Below are positions 9,276 to 17,924 of a DNA stretch of 64,000 nucleotides, piece by piece. How positions within the stretch are numbered: position 1 is the stretch's first letter; every line of letters begins with the position of its first letter. A program made the translations under genes and the position numbers. The notes under the pieces were generated by a model. That model was given only the letters and a program-made list of their open reading frames with translations. It did not search any database and was not told the origin of the DNA. Source of the stretch: Massilia oculi (GTDB lineage Bacteria > Pseudomonadota > Gammaproteobacteria > Burkholderiales > Burkholderiaceae_D). Location: contig NZ_CP029343.1 of the NCBI RefSeq assembly GCF_003143515.1, positions 3,720,001-3,784,000 on the forward strand, in the 5' to 3' direction.

Positions 9276-10649
9276 ATGACTTTCCAACGCTTTACTCCGC
9301 TGCTGCTGGCTGCTTGCTGCGCCGCTGCCTTTTCGACTCCGGCCGCCGCCCAGCAAAAGGCGAAGAACATCATCTTCTTCCTCGGCGACGGCATGGGCCC
9401 GTCCGTCATCACCGCCGCCCGCATCCACCGCGGCGGCGAAGACAGTCTGCTGCACTTCGAGCGCCTGATGGAGCGCACCGCGCGCATCAAGACCTATTCG
9501 CTCGATTACCAGACCACCGACAGTGCGCCGTCGATGGGCGCCTACATGACCGGCGTCAAAATGAACAACGACGTCATCTCGCAGGCCGGCGCGCGGACGA
9601 TCAATCCAACGAAAGAAGGCGTCGACATGTGCGGCGCCAACAACGGCACGCCGGCCGTGACGATCCTGGAGCTGGCCAAGGCCCAGGGCAAGGCCACCGG
9701 CGCCATCACCACCACCGAGCTGACCCACGCCACGCCGGCATCGACCTTTGCGCATACCTGCAGCCGCGACGCCGCGTACACGATCGCGCAGCAGATCGTG
9801 CCCGGCGGCGCCGGCTACAACCCGGCGCTGGGCGACGGCGTGGACGTACTGATGGGAGGAGGGCGCAACCACTTCACGCCGGTCGATCCCGCCACCAATC
9901 CGAAGGGTCGCCCCGACGGGCGCGACCTGATGGCCGAATTCGCCGGCGCCGGCTACTACGTGGCAGGCACCCGCGCCGGCATGATGTCGGCCAAGGAAGG
10001 CCGCAAGTTCGTGGGCATCTTCAGCGCCACCAGCCACCTCGATTACGCGTACCAGCGCCGTCCCGAGCAGCCGACCCTGGCCGAAATGACCGGCAAGGCG
10101 ATCGACCTGCTGTCGAAGAATCCGAACGGTTTCTTCTTGATGGTCGAAGGCGGCAAGATCGACCACGCCCTGCACGACACCCGCGCCAAGCATGCGCTGG
10201 AAGAGACGGTGGCCTTCGACGACGCCCTGCAGCTGGCGATCGAGCGCATGCGCGCCATCGATCCAGGCCTGCAGAACACGCTGATCGTGCTGACCGCCGA
10301 CCATGACCACACGATGCAGATCAACGGCTATCCGAAGCGCGGCAATCCGATCACCGACATCGTGCGCGACTATGCGTCGGGCGAGCCGAAGAAGGATGCG
10401 GACGGCAAGACTTTCACGACCCTGGTATTCGGCAACGGCCCGAACCGTCCAGATGCGCGCGCCGACGTCGACAGCGTGGTGGCGCAGAGCGACGATTACC
10501 ATCAGGAAACTGGCGTGCACAAGTCATCGGAAACCCATGGCGGCGGCGACGTCAAACTGTATGCGACCGGGGCCGGATCGGCGCCGTTCAAAGGCACGAT
10601 CGAGAATACCCAGGTGTTTCACCTGATGAAAGCGGCGGCCGGTTTGTAA
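9276..10649 (+). CDS. alkaline phosphatase, secreted form
   Basis: Second PhoA-family enzyme, 457 aa, with a standard Sec signal peptide (residues 1-25, cut after AAA in TPAAAQQ) and no lipobox, so it should be soluble in the periplasm or secreted. It shares all motifs with the preceding gene: FFLGDGMGPS, TTDSAPSMGAYMTG with nucleophile Ser83, FFLMVEGGKIDHALHD, TADHDHT and ETHGGGDV. The gene lies 19 nt after its paralogue, with GGAG ahead of the ATG, and is followed by a strong terminator, so the pair forms one operon. Confidence 0.94.
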   Translation: MTFQRFTPLLLAACCAAAFSTPAAAQQKAKNIIFFLGDGMGPSVITAARIHRGGEDSLLHFERLMERTARIKTYSLDYQTTDSAPSMGAYMTGVKMNNDVISQAGARTINPTKEGVDMCGANNGTPAVTILELAKAQGKATGAITTTELTHATPASTFAHTCSRDAAYTIAQQIVPGGAGYNPALGDGVDVLMGGGRNHFTPVDPATNPKGRPDGRDLMAEFAGAGYYVAGTRAGMMSAKEGRKFVGIFSATSHLDYAYQRRPEQPTLAEMTGKAIDLLSKNPNGFFLMVEGGKIDHALHDTRAKHALEETVAFDDALQLAIERMRAIDPGLQNTLIVLTADHDHTMQINGYPKRGNPITDIVRDYASGEPKKDADGKTFTTLVFGNGPNRPDARADVDSVVAQSDDYHQETGVHKSSETHGGGDVKLYATGAGSAPFKGTIENTQVFHLMKAAAGL

Positions 10650-10721
10650 TGGATCCGGATCGGCGCGCCGCGTCGATCCCGCGAGTCATCAACCACTTGC
10701 CACTATTATTTACAGCTGAAT

Positions 10722-10756
10722 AACAAAAGCCCCGGTTTGAAACCGGGGCTTTTGTT
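10722..10756. terminator. bidirectional rho-independent terminator
   Basis: A 17-bp perfect inverted repeat (AACAAAAGCCCCGGTTT and its complement) with a GC core and T-rich ends on both strands. It lies between the phosphatase operon (plus) and the SWIB gene (minus) and probably ends both transcripts. Confidence 0.9.
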
Positions 10757-10787
10757 TAAGCTCGAAGCTTTTGAAATAAGGAGTGGC

Positions 10788-11168
10788 TTATTTCAGGTGA
10801 TCCGAAATGAGCTTGGTCATTTCGAACATCGAGACTTGTGCCTTGCCGCCGAAAACGGCTTTCAGCTTGTCGTCGGCATTGATCATGCGGCGATTTGCTG
10901 CGTCTTGCAGGTCTTTCGACTTGATGTAATCCCAGACCTTCTTGGTCACTTCGGTGCGCGGCAGCGGCTTGTCGCCGACGACGGCGGCCAGCGTGGCGGA
11001 CGGGGTCATGGCTTTCATGAAAGCAGCATTTGGCTTGCGCGCGGCTGCCGGCTTATCGGCCGACTTCGCTGCTGGTGCTGCCTTTTTTGCTGCCGGCTTG
11101 GCCGCTGCAGCAGGCTTGGCAGCGTCTTTTTTTGCTGGCGCTGCAGTGGTTTTTTTGGCTGTTGCCAT
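10788..11168 (-). CDS. SWIB/MDM2 domain protein with Lys/Ala/Pro-rich N-terminus
   Basis: Protein of 126 aa with two parts. Residues 1-48 are a basic, low-complexity Ala/Lys/Pro tail resembling histone H1-type DNA-binding tails. Residues ~50-126 form a SWIB domain (PSATLAAVVGDKPLPRTEVTKKVWDYIK as its core region). Bacterial SWIB proteins are thought to act on chromatin or DNA topology; the actual role here is unknown. I chose the ATG at 11168 (MATAKK) because GGAGG lies 7 nt upstream; an ATG 8 codons earlier is in frame. The tail recalls the much longer protein at 32240-33556. Confidence 0.92.
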   Translation of the reverse strand: MATAKKTTAAPAKKDAAKPAAAAKPAAKKAAPAAKSADKPAAARKPNAAFMKAMTPSATLAAVVGDKPLPRTEVTKKVWDYIKSKDLQDAANRRMINADDKLKAVFGGKAQVSMFEMTKLISDHLK

Positions 11169-11345
11169 CTTCGAGCCTCCTAAAACGAACACGTGGAAAA
11201 GTGCGTAATTTATCGCACGCCTATATTGGTAGCGTTTTACAGAACGTGCAAGTCTTTTTCAAAACTTTTTCACTCTTAAAACCCGCCAAATGGGCGCTAT
11301 CGCACACAACAACGCATGAGAACGAAAAAACGCTGACAAGCGGCG

Positions 11346-11380
11346 AAAAAAAACCGCGCAAACTGATACCTTGCGCGGTT
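11346..11380 (-). terminator. rho-independent terminator of ffh
   Basis: On the minus strand AACCGCGCAA pairs with TTGCGCGGTT (11352-11361 and 11371-11380) and is followed by eight T (complement of 11346-11353), about 20 nt beyond the ffh stop. The rest of the 230-nt gap up to the SWIB start shows no gene. Confidence 0.9.
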
Positions 11381-11400
11381 CTCGCCGATTGACATGCAGA

Positions 11401-12768
11401 TTAGCGCATGCCGGGCATCATGCCCTTCATCCCGCGCATCATCTTCATCAGGCCGCCGCCCTTGAGCTTTTTCATCATGGTCTGCATCTGGTCGTACTGG
11501 TTCAGCATGCGGTTCACTTCCTGCACCTGCACGCCGGCGCCGGCCGCGATGCGGCGCTTGCGGTTGGCCTTGATCAGCTCGGGCTTGGCGCGCTCGCCCG
11601 GGGTCATCGAATCAATGATGCCGACCATGCGGCGCACCGATTTCTCGGCCTGGTCCATATTGGCGCCGCTCGCAGCCTGCTGGAACTGGGCTGGAAGTTT
11701 ATCCATCAGGCCGGCCATGCCGCCCATTTTCTTCATTTGCGTGAGCTGCGCCTTGAAGTCGTTCATGTCGAAGCGGCCGCCGACCTTGATCTTGTTGGCC
11801 AGTTCGGCCGCCGCCTCGGCGTCGACGCCCTTGCGCGCTTCTTCGACCAGCGCCAGGATGTCGCCCATGCCCAGCACGCGGTTGGCCATGCGGGTGGGGT
11901 CGAAGGCTTCCAGGCCGTCGAGTTTTTCGGACACGCCGGCGAACTTGATTGGTTTACCGGTCACGTGACGCACCGACAGCGCCGCGCCGCCGCGCGAATC
12001 GCCATCGAGCTTGGTCAGCACGATGCCGGTCAGGGGCAGGGCGTCGTTGAAGGCCTTGGCGGTGTTGATCGCATCCTGGCCCAGCATGGCGTCGACCACG
12101 AACAGGGTCTCGACCGGCTTGACGGCGCCGTGCACGGCGGCGATCTCTTGCATCATCGCCTCGTCGATGCCCAGGCGGCCGGCGGTGTCGATGATCAGGA
12201 CGTCGTGGTAATGCTTCTTGGCCCAGTCCAGCGCGTTGCGGGCGATGTCGACCGGCTTGTCGCTGGCGGTGGAGGGGAAGAAGTCGGCGCCCACCTGCTT
12301 GGTCACCGATTCGAGCTGGGCGATCGCGGCGGGACGGTAGACGTCGGCCGAGACGGTCAGGACTTTCTTCTTCTTTTGTTCCTTGAGGTACTTGGCCAGT
12401 TTACCGGTGGTGGTGGTCTTGCCCACACCCTGCAGGCCGGCCATCAGGATGATCGCGGGCGGCTGCTGGGCGAAGGAGAGCTGGGTAGCCTCTGGGCCGA
12501 GGTCGGCGCCCATCAGGGCGGCCAGCTCTTTCTGCACCACGCCGACCAGGGCCTGGCCGGGCGACAGCGAGCCGACGACTTCTTCGCCCAGGGCCTTCTC
12601 CTTGACCTTGGCGATGAATTCGCGCACCGCCGGCAGCGCCACGTCCGCCTCGAGCAGGGCCATGCGCACTTCGCGCAGCATTTCCGCGGTGTTCGCCTCG
12701 GTCAGGCGGGCCTCGCCGCGCATGGTCTTGACGACCTTGGCAAGGCGTTGGGTGAGGTTATCTAGCAT
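11401..12768 (-). CDS. ffh: signal recognition particle protein Ffh (SRP54)
   Basis: GTPase that binds 4.5S RNA and signal sequences and delivers ribosomes to FtsY at the membrane. The 455-aa protein has the N domain (MLDNLTQRLAKVV), the NG GTPase core with P-loop GLQGVGKTTTTGKLA, DTAGRLG and TKLDGDSRGGAAL, and a Met-rich M domain whose C-terminus is MMKKLKGGGLMKMMRGMKG. I chose the start at 12768; a 16-codon extension upstream lacks family character. In related genomes ffh lies head-to-head with the ccsA-like gene; here about 4.3 kb of accessory DNA separates them. Confidence 0.98.
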   Translation of the reverse strand: MLDNLTQRLAKVVKTMRGEARLTEANTAEMLREVRMALLEADVALPAVREFIAKVKEKALGEEVVGSLSPGQALVGVVQKELAALMGADLGPEATQLSFAQQPPAIILMAGLQGVGKTTTTGKLAKYLKEQKKKKVLTVSADVYRPAAIAQLESVTKQVGADFFPSTASDKPVDIARNALDWAKKHYHDVLIIDTAGRLGIDEAMMQEIAAVHGAVKPVETLFVVDAMLGQDAINTAKAFNDALPLTGIVLTKLDGDSRGGAALSVRHVTGKPIKFAGVSEKLDGLEAFDPTRMANRVLGMGDILALVEEARKGVDAEAAAELANKIKVGGRFDMNDFKAQLTQMKKMGGMAGLMDKLPAQFQQAASGANMDQAEKSVRRMVGIIDSMTPGERAKPELIKANRKRRIAAGAGVQVQEVNRMLNQYDQMQTMMKKLKGGGLMKMMRGMKGMMPGMR

Positions 12769-12970
12769 GTCGCGTCTCAGGAAAAATAACGTGCATATAG
12801 TCGCAGCCCGGACCAATGGCGGCGGGCTGCGGGAAAAACGTCATTCTACCTTAGTGCGGCGCTGTCGATTCCGCCTGTCTGACGCTCGAGTCAGTGGCGC
12901 ACCACCATGCGGACCACGCGATAGCCACTAATGATCAGATATGACGCGCCCCCCTCCGGGATGATGTCGG

Positions 12971-14128
12971 TCACGCAGGTCGATGTGACGTTCGATGGAT
13001 AGTCGTCGCAGTAGGGCGCGTCTGCCTCCTTGCTGGTGACGCCTTCGGGGTCGTCCGGACGATCGTATTGGTGGCCTGGTCGAAGCGGTAGGTATTGCCA
13101 TTCATGTCCGCATTCAGATGGGCAGGGAAGGCTTGCAGGGTGGTGACTACGCCGGACGAGGTGGCTTTACGGGGTACATGGGAATTGAGCGGCAAACCTA
13201 ATCCTGGAATATTAGTACCGTCGAACACAAACAGGTTGCCATCGAGATCGCCGCCGATGAGCGAGGGGCGCACAAAGCGCGCTTCGCCGCCGGTGCCGTC
13301 AATCGGTTTGATGTTGACACCGAGATGCAGGTCTTCCGTGGTCCCTGCCAGCAGCCGCATGTCGCCCGAAGGCGCAATCTTGAAAATGGCCCCTGCGCGC
13401 CCCGGGATTTCGCCGGTATGGCCATGACCTCGAGCGACGGCAATATACAGATTCCCCTCGAGGTCCCCTTCCATGCCGTTGGCGCCGTCAAGGCTGGCGC
13501 CATTTCCGTTCGTATCGGGCTGGCCGAACCAGGTGTAGGTACCGTTGATGATAGCGGCGAGCGTCGTCACGGCCCCGTTGGGCGCTATCTTGCGTAAGCG
13601 TGGGGCCGGCCAAACTGCGTTGCCTATATAAAAGTACTCCATTACGTAGATATTGCCGGGCCGATCCCGCGCCAGTTGATTCGGCGAGGCGAAAGATGCC
13701 GCGGCGCCGATACCGTCCTGGGTCAGCCGCTGGCCACTGCCGGCGATCAGGCGCAATCCCGGCGGCCCCGGATCCGGCGTCACCGCGAGCTTGAGCGAGG
13801 CGGTTGCGCCGTCGCCACTGGCGGTCACGGTGACGATCGATTCGGTCGCGATCGCGCCAGCCGGGGGCAGATACCTGACCGAGGCGCCAGTGCTCGCACT
13901 GAGCGAGCCGGGTGCGCCGGCCGAGAGCCGCCAGCGTACAGCGCCGCCGCTGGACAAGGTGGCATTGATGGGAATCGGGGTGCCACCCGCGATCGTGCGC
14001 AGGCTTGGACTGGCGAGGCTCATCGTGGCGCCGGAAACCGGCGGCGAATCGGATGGCCGATCGTCGTCGCTACCGCTGCCGCAGGCGGTCAGCATCAAAC
14101 ACAGCAATAGAGGTCGGAAGATCATCAT
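12971..14128 (-). CDS. NHL/Ig-like lipoprotein, probable C-terminal frameshift
   Basis: Cell-envelope lipoprotein with signal and lipobox LTAC about 15 residues from the start, a bacterial Ig-like segment (residues ~35-115) and NHL-like repeats (ARDRPGNIYV, GDLEGNLYIAV, GGDLDGNLFVFDG, ADMNGNTYRFDQ). Similar proteins sit at the cell surface, but the function here is unknown. In the annotated frame the last ~25 residues become Arg/Thr-rich. A shift of one base near 13045-13057 gives a more natural ending of about 50 codons (DPEGVTSKEADAPYC to GYRVVRMVVRH) stopping at 12891. The intact gene therefore probably spanned 12891-14128. Start could be either of two adjacent ATGs. Confidence 0.7.
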   Translation of the reverse strand: MMIFRPLLLCLMLTACGSGSDDDRPSDSPPVSGATMSLASPSLRTIAGGTPIPINATLSSGGAVRWRLSAGAPGSLSASTGASVRYLPPAGAIATESIVTVTASGDGATASLKLAVTPDPGPPGLRLIAGSGQRLTQDGIGAAASFASPNQLARDRPGNIYVMEYFYIGNAVWPAPRLRKIAPNGAVTTLAAIINGTYTWFGQPDTNGNGASLDGANGMEGDLEGNLYIAVARGHGHTGEIPGRAGAIFKIAPSGDMRLLAGTTEDLHLGVNIKPIDGTGGEARFVRPSLIGGDLDGNLFVFDGTNIPGLGLPLNSHVPRKATSSGVVTTLQAFPAHLNADMNGNTYRFDQATNTIVRTTPKASPARRQTRPTATTIHRTSHRPA

Positions 14129-14341
14129 GGATCGTTCAAAAATGTTGGGATTGGCACGGTATAAACAGATTATGCCCATCTCGAAGCAATCGAAATGACG
14201 TTAATTGTCACGCGAATGACCAGTTTTTTAAAAAATGATTCTTCTTCTCTTGCTATTTCGCAATGACAAAAGCTTCCTCTGAATGCATCTTGCCTTCTGG
14301 TAATTTCAAGCAGAAGTCGTTCATATCTCCAGGAGAAAAGC

Positions 14342-15304
14342 ATGAGGTGGATTCCGGTTGTTATCACCTGGCTTGCGTTGTGTAGTCCGGTGAAGGCCCA
14401 AGAAGTAATCAGGCTGGGCAACCTGAAGCTGGCGCATTTCGGCGCGGTGTCCTATATCAAGGAAATCGCGCCGGGCTGCGGCATTCGGGTCGAGGAAAAG
14501 ATGTTCGCCAAGGGACTGGACATCATGCAGGCCATCATCGCCGGCGAACTGGACGTGGGCGCCACCGCGTCCGAGGCCGCGATCCAGGGCCGCGCCGGCG
14601 GCGCCCCGGTGGTGGTGGTGGCAGGGTTCGCGCGCGGCGGGGCGCGGCTGGTGGCGCGGCCCGAGCTGAAGATCGCGTCCATCCTTCAGCTCAAGGGGAC
14701 AAGAGTGGGCGTCACCCGCGGCGGCATCCAGGAAGTGCTCCTGATGGCCGAGCTGGCGCGCAACAGGCTGAGCGCCGACACCACCGGCCGCAAGGACGTG
14801 CAGCTGGTCTACCTGTCCTATCCCGAGCTGAACCAGGCGCTGCTGGGCCGGCACATCGACGCGATGATGCAATCCGAGCCGCAATCGTCGCAGGCGATCA
14901 ATATGGGCTTCGGGGTGGAGGTCATGAAACCCTACGGGACGCCGATCGGCGAGCCGGTGCGCACCATGGTCATGACCGAGAAGTTCTACCGCGAGCGCCG
15001 GCCGCTGGCCGAGAAGTTCATGCGCTGCTTCGTGCAAGCCACGCGCACCTTCATCGACCGGCCCGACATCGCCGAGCAGTATGTGCGCCAGTCGATGTTC
15101 AAGGGCCAGATCACGACCGCCGACTTCCGCGCGGCGATGGCCAATTCGCCGTACTCCTACGACATCACGCCCCAGCACATCCAGGTCACGACCGACGTCA
15201 TGGCGCAGACCGGGGTGGGGCGCATGGCGCGTCCGCCGCTGGCCAGCGACTGGGTCCGTACCGACCTGCTGGCTTCGGCCAAGAAAAGCCTGAACATCCA
15301 GTAA
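14342..15304 (+). CDS. ABC transporter substrate-binding protein, SsuA/NrtA/NMT1-like
   Basis: Periplasmic binding protein of 320 aa with a signal peptide (residues 1-19, PVKA-QE). The fold is that of nitrate/sulfonate/taurine or thiamine-precursor binding proteins: GNLKLAHFGAVSYIKE near the N-terminus, then AIIAGELDVGATASEAAI and the hinge LKGTRVGVTRGGIQE. The ligand cannot be assigned from sequence. AGGAG lies 8 nt ahead of the ATG. It is the first gene of an importer operon with the permease and ATPase downstream. Confidence 0.9.
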   Translation: MRWIPVVITWLALCSPVKAQEVIRLGNLKLAHFGAVSYIKEIAPGCGIRVEEKMFAKGLDIMQAIIAGELDVGATASEAAIQGRAGGAPVVVVAGFARGGARLVARPELKIASILQLKGTRVGVTRGGIQEVLLMAELARNRLSADTTGRKDVQLVYLSYPELNQALLGRHIDAMMQSEPQSSQAINMGFGVEVMKPYGTPIGEPVRTMVMTEKFYRERRPLAEKFMRCFVQATRTFIDRPDIAEQYVRQSMFKGQITTADFRAAMANSPYSYDITPQHIQVTTDVMAQTGVGRMARPPLASDWVRTDLLASAKKSLNIQ

Positions 15305-15317
15305 GGGAGCATCGATC

Positions 15318-16222
15318 ATGGAACGTATCGAACGACACAAGAGGCCGCGACGGGGGGCGCACGATCGGCGGCTCCGATGGAACGACGCCGCCACCGGCCT
15401 GGTGGTGCCGGTGCTGGCCATCGCGCTCTGGCAATGGGTGGCGGCCAGCGGCCTGGTCGACCGCCAGGTGCTGCCGGCGCCGCTGGACGTGTGGCGCAAG
15501 TGGGTCGACTCCTGCTTCCGCTGGAGCCGTTCGCGCAGTACACCGGCGGCGGCTGGCTCAGTTGGCTCAGTTGGCTCAGTTGGCTCAGTTGGCTCAAATG
15601 GGCGCTGTCGGGCGAGCTGCCGGTGGACGTCATCGCCAGCCTGTACCGGGTGGTGGTGGGCCTCGCCATCGGCGCCGGGCTGGCGCTGCCGCTCGGGCTG
15701 GCGATGGGGGCGAGCGGGCGCGTGCACGCCTGGATGAATCCCCTGGTGCAGGTGCTGCGGCCGATCCCGCCGATCGCCTACATCCCGCTGGCGATGCTGT
15801 GGTTCGGGCTCGGTAATCCGCCGGCGGTGTTCCTGATTGCGATCGGGGCCTTCTTTCCGGTCCTGATGAACACGATCGCCGGCGTGCGCCAGGTCGACGG
15901 CATCTATCTGCGCGCGGCGCACAACCTCGGCGCCGGCAGGCTGACGACGTTCCTGCGCGTGATCCTGCCGGCGGCGGTGCCTTACATCCTGTCCGGCGTG
16001 CGGATCGGGATCGGCACCGCCTTCATCGTCGTGATCGTGGCCGAGATGATCGCCGTGAACAGCGGCCTGGGGTTCCGCATCTCGGAAGCGCGCGAGTACT
16101 TCTGGTCCGACAAGGTCATCGCCGGAATGATCAGCATCGGCGTGCTGGGCCTCCTGATCGACATCGGCGTGACTCGATTGAACAATCATCTGCTGCGCTG
16201 GCACCGCGGCCTGGAGCACTGA
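15318..16222 (+). pseudogene. ABC transporter permease, interrupted by a 1-nt frameshift
   Basis: Membrane component of the importer (BPD_transp_1 type). The start (ATG 15318, AAGGGAG upstream) and first helix (TGLVVPVLAIALWQWVAA) are in one frame up to about 15507. The remainder is in the next frame, from LLLPLEPFAQYTGGGW near 15509 to the stop at 16222. That part holds four or five helices and the EAA loop that contacts the ATPase (EYxRAAxNLGA-like IYLRAAHNLGAGRLTTF). Adding one base at 15507-15511 restores about 301 codons with good family shape. It is either a true mutation or a sequencing error. A 9-bp tandem repeat lies just behind the shift. Confidence 0.75.
15554..15598 (+). repeat. 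9-bp tandem repeat (TGGCTCAGT), 5 units
   Basis: Four exact copies of TGGCTCAGT (15554-15589) and a fifth, altered copy (TGGCTCAAA, 15590-15598). In the permease frame they encode Trp-Leu-Ser repeats (WLS x4 then WLK). Because the unit is three codons, changes in copy number would not shift the frame. Confidence 0.9.
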
Positions 16223-16223
16223 C

Positions 16224-17021
16224 ATGAGCGATATCCATATCCGTATCGAAGGCGTCCATAAAGTGTTCGGCGCCGAAGACCATCCGGTGGTGGCCCTGCA
16301 GGGCATCGACCTGGCGCTCGAACGCGGGCAGTTCACCTGCCTGCTCGGCCCTTCGGGCTGCGGCAAGTCGACCCTGCTCAATGCGGTGGCCGGCTTCGCG
16401 CCGCCGTCCTCCGGCGAGATCCTGGTCGACGGCCGCCCGGTCACCGGGCCGGGTCCGCAGCGCGGCATGGTGTTCCAGGAATACGCGCTGTTTCCCTGGA
16501 TGACGGTCGAGCAGAACATCCGCTTCGGCCTCGAGATCAAGCGCATGCGCGGACCGGAGATCGAGCGCCGGGTGGACGAGCTGCTCAAGCTGCTGTCGCT
16601 GGCCGATTTTCGCACCCGCTATCCGAAGGACCTGTCCGGCGGCATGCGCCAGCGGGTGGCGATCGCGCGCGTGCTGGCGCTCGATTCGCCGATCCTGCTG
16701 ATGGACGAACCCTTCGGCGCGCTCGACGCGCTCACCCGGCGCAACCTGCAGGACGAACTGCTGCGCCTGTGGGCCGAGCTGAAAAAGACGATCCTGTTCG
16801 TCACCCACAGCATCGAGGAGGCGATCTACCTGGCCGACCGCATCGTCGTGATGACGTACCGGCCGGGGACGATCAAGCGCGATCTGCTGGTCGGGATCGC
16901 GCGTCCGCGCGACCCGGCGGCGCCGGAATTCAACCAGCTCAAGCGCGAGCTGGGGCTGATGGTGATGGAAGAGCAGGAGCGGCATCACAACGACGAGTTG
17001 CGCATGGCGGCGGTCGATTGA
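16224..17021 (+). CDS. ABC transporter ATPase, SsuB/TauB/NrtD-like
   Basis: Cytoplasmic ATPase of 265 aa that would power the importer. All motifs are present: Walker A LLGPSGCGKST (about residues 45-55), Q-loop VFQEYALFPW, signature LSGGMRQRVAIARV, Walker B ILLMDEPFGALDALTR and the switch VTHSIEEAIYLADR. The ATG lies 1 nt after the permease stop. The ATPase itself is intact although the permease frame is broken. Confidence 0.93.
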   Translation: MSDIHIRIEGVHKVFGAEDHPVVALQGIDLALERGQFTCLLGPSGCGKSTLLNAVAGFAPPSSGEILVDGRPVTGPGPQRGMVFQEYALFPWMTVEQNIRFGLEIKRMRGPEIERRVDELLKLLSLADFRTRYPKDLSGGMRQRVAIARVLALDSPILLMDEPFGALDALTRRNLQDELLRLWAELKKTILFVTHSIEEAIYLADRIVVMTYRPGTIKRDLLVGIARPRDPAAPEFNQLKRELGLMVMEEQERHHNDELRMAAVD

Positions 17022-17025
17022 ACGT

Positions 17026-17106
17026 CCGCCATATATATATGTGGCGGCGCCATCGGCGGAAGGGGGGCTTCCACCTGGGGGCCTTACCCCCGCCGTTCGC
17101 CGATGG
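17026..17106. other. folded intergenic element (hairpin plus three-way junction)
   Basis: Just after the ATPase stop, CCGCCA (17026-17031) pairs with TGGCGG (17042-17047). Next, CCATCGGCG (17050-17058) pairs perfectly with CGCCGATGG (17098-17106) and encloses two inner hairpins: GAAG/CTTC with a G5 loop (17059-17071) and GGGGG/CCCCC with a CCTTA loop (17077-17091). No run of T follows, so this is not a typical terminator. It is followed by a TAGACT that could be the -10 of the next gene. Confidence 0.65.
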
Positions 17107-17120
17107 TGTAGACTCCTGTT

Positions 17121-17924
17121 ATGCAGAATTCCCTCTTCCTTGCCGCTGCCTTCCTGTACGCGGTATGCGCCCTGCTGCCGACGCGGCTGGGCGCCGTCAT
17201 CTCGGGCGTGACCGCCGGGGCCTGGGCCCTGCATGGCGTCGCGCTCGGCATGGACGTGACGGTGCCGGGACGGCTGCGGGTCGGCTTCGCCATCATGATT
17301 TCCAGCGCCTTGTGGGTGTCGGTGGCCGCCTACTGGTTCGAGAACCGTAATTTCGCCCTCGACGGCCTGCGCCGCCTGGTGATGCCGTTCGCGGCGGCGG
17401 CCACGCTGTTGCCGCTGCTGTTCCCGGGCACCCTGACGCCGCTGGCCGGCAAAACCGCCGCCTTCGGCTGGCATATCGCGGTTGCGGTGCTGGCCTACAG
17501 CACCCTGACCATCGCCGCGTTCCACGCCGTGCTGATGGCACTGCAAGAGACGCGGCTGCATACCCGCACCGCCGGCGGCGGCTGGTTTGGCTCCGCGCTC
17601 GACCAGCTCCCGGCGTTGCTCACCATGGAAAAACTGTTGTTCCGTGTGATCTGGATCGGCTTCGTCTTGCTCAGCCTGACGGTATTGTCGGGCTTCGTGT
17701 TCTCCGAACAGGTGTTCGGCCGGCCGCTGCTGCTCGACCACAAGAGCGTGTTCGCGCTGCTCTCGTGGGCGCTGTTCGCGGCGCTGCTGGCCGGGCGCAA
17801 GTGGCAGGGCTGGCGCGGCAAGACCGCGCTGCGCTTCACGCTGGCAGGCTTCGCCACCCTGGCGCTGGCCTACGTCGGTAGCCGCTTCGTGCTCGAAGTC
17901 GTCCTGCACCGGGGAGTCTACTGA
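17121..17924 (+). CDS. CcsA/YpjD-type cytochrome c assembly membrane protein
   Basis: Inner-membrane protein of 267 aa with about eight hydrophobic helices and the C-terminal CcsA domain (GWHIAVAVLAYSTLTIAAFH, SGFVFSEQVFGRPLLLDHKSVFALLSW, GRKWQGWRGKTALRFTLAGF). The family handles haem in System II cytochrome c maturation, but the short YpjD-like members, often next to ffh, have no proven role. The stop overlaps the first base of the next gene's ATG, so it is coupled to the PP0621-family gene. Confidence 0.9.
   Translation: MQNSLFLAAAFLYAVCALLPTRLGAVISGVTAGAWALHGVALGMDVTVPGRLRVGFAIMISSALWVSVAAYWFENRNFALDGLRRLVMPFAAAATLLPLLFPGTLTPLAGKTAAFGWHIAVAVLAYSTLTIAAFHAVLMALQETRLHTRTAGGGWFGSALDQLPALLTMEKLLFRVIWIGFVLLSLTVLSGFVFSEQVFGRPLLLDHKSVFALLSWALFAALLAGRKWQGWRGKTALRFTLAGFATLALAYVGSRFVLEVVLHRGVY

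Noticed and set aside
12891..17021. Possible mobile genetic element
   Set aside because: No transposase, integrase, tRNA end or flanking direct repeat could be seen at the borders, so I call it only an accessory insert.
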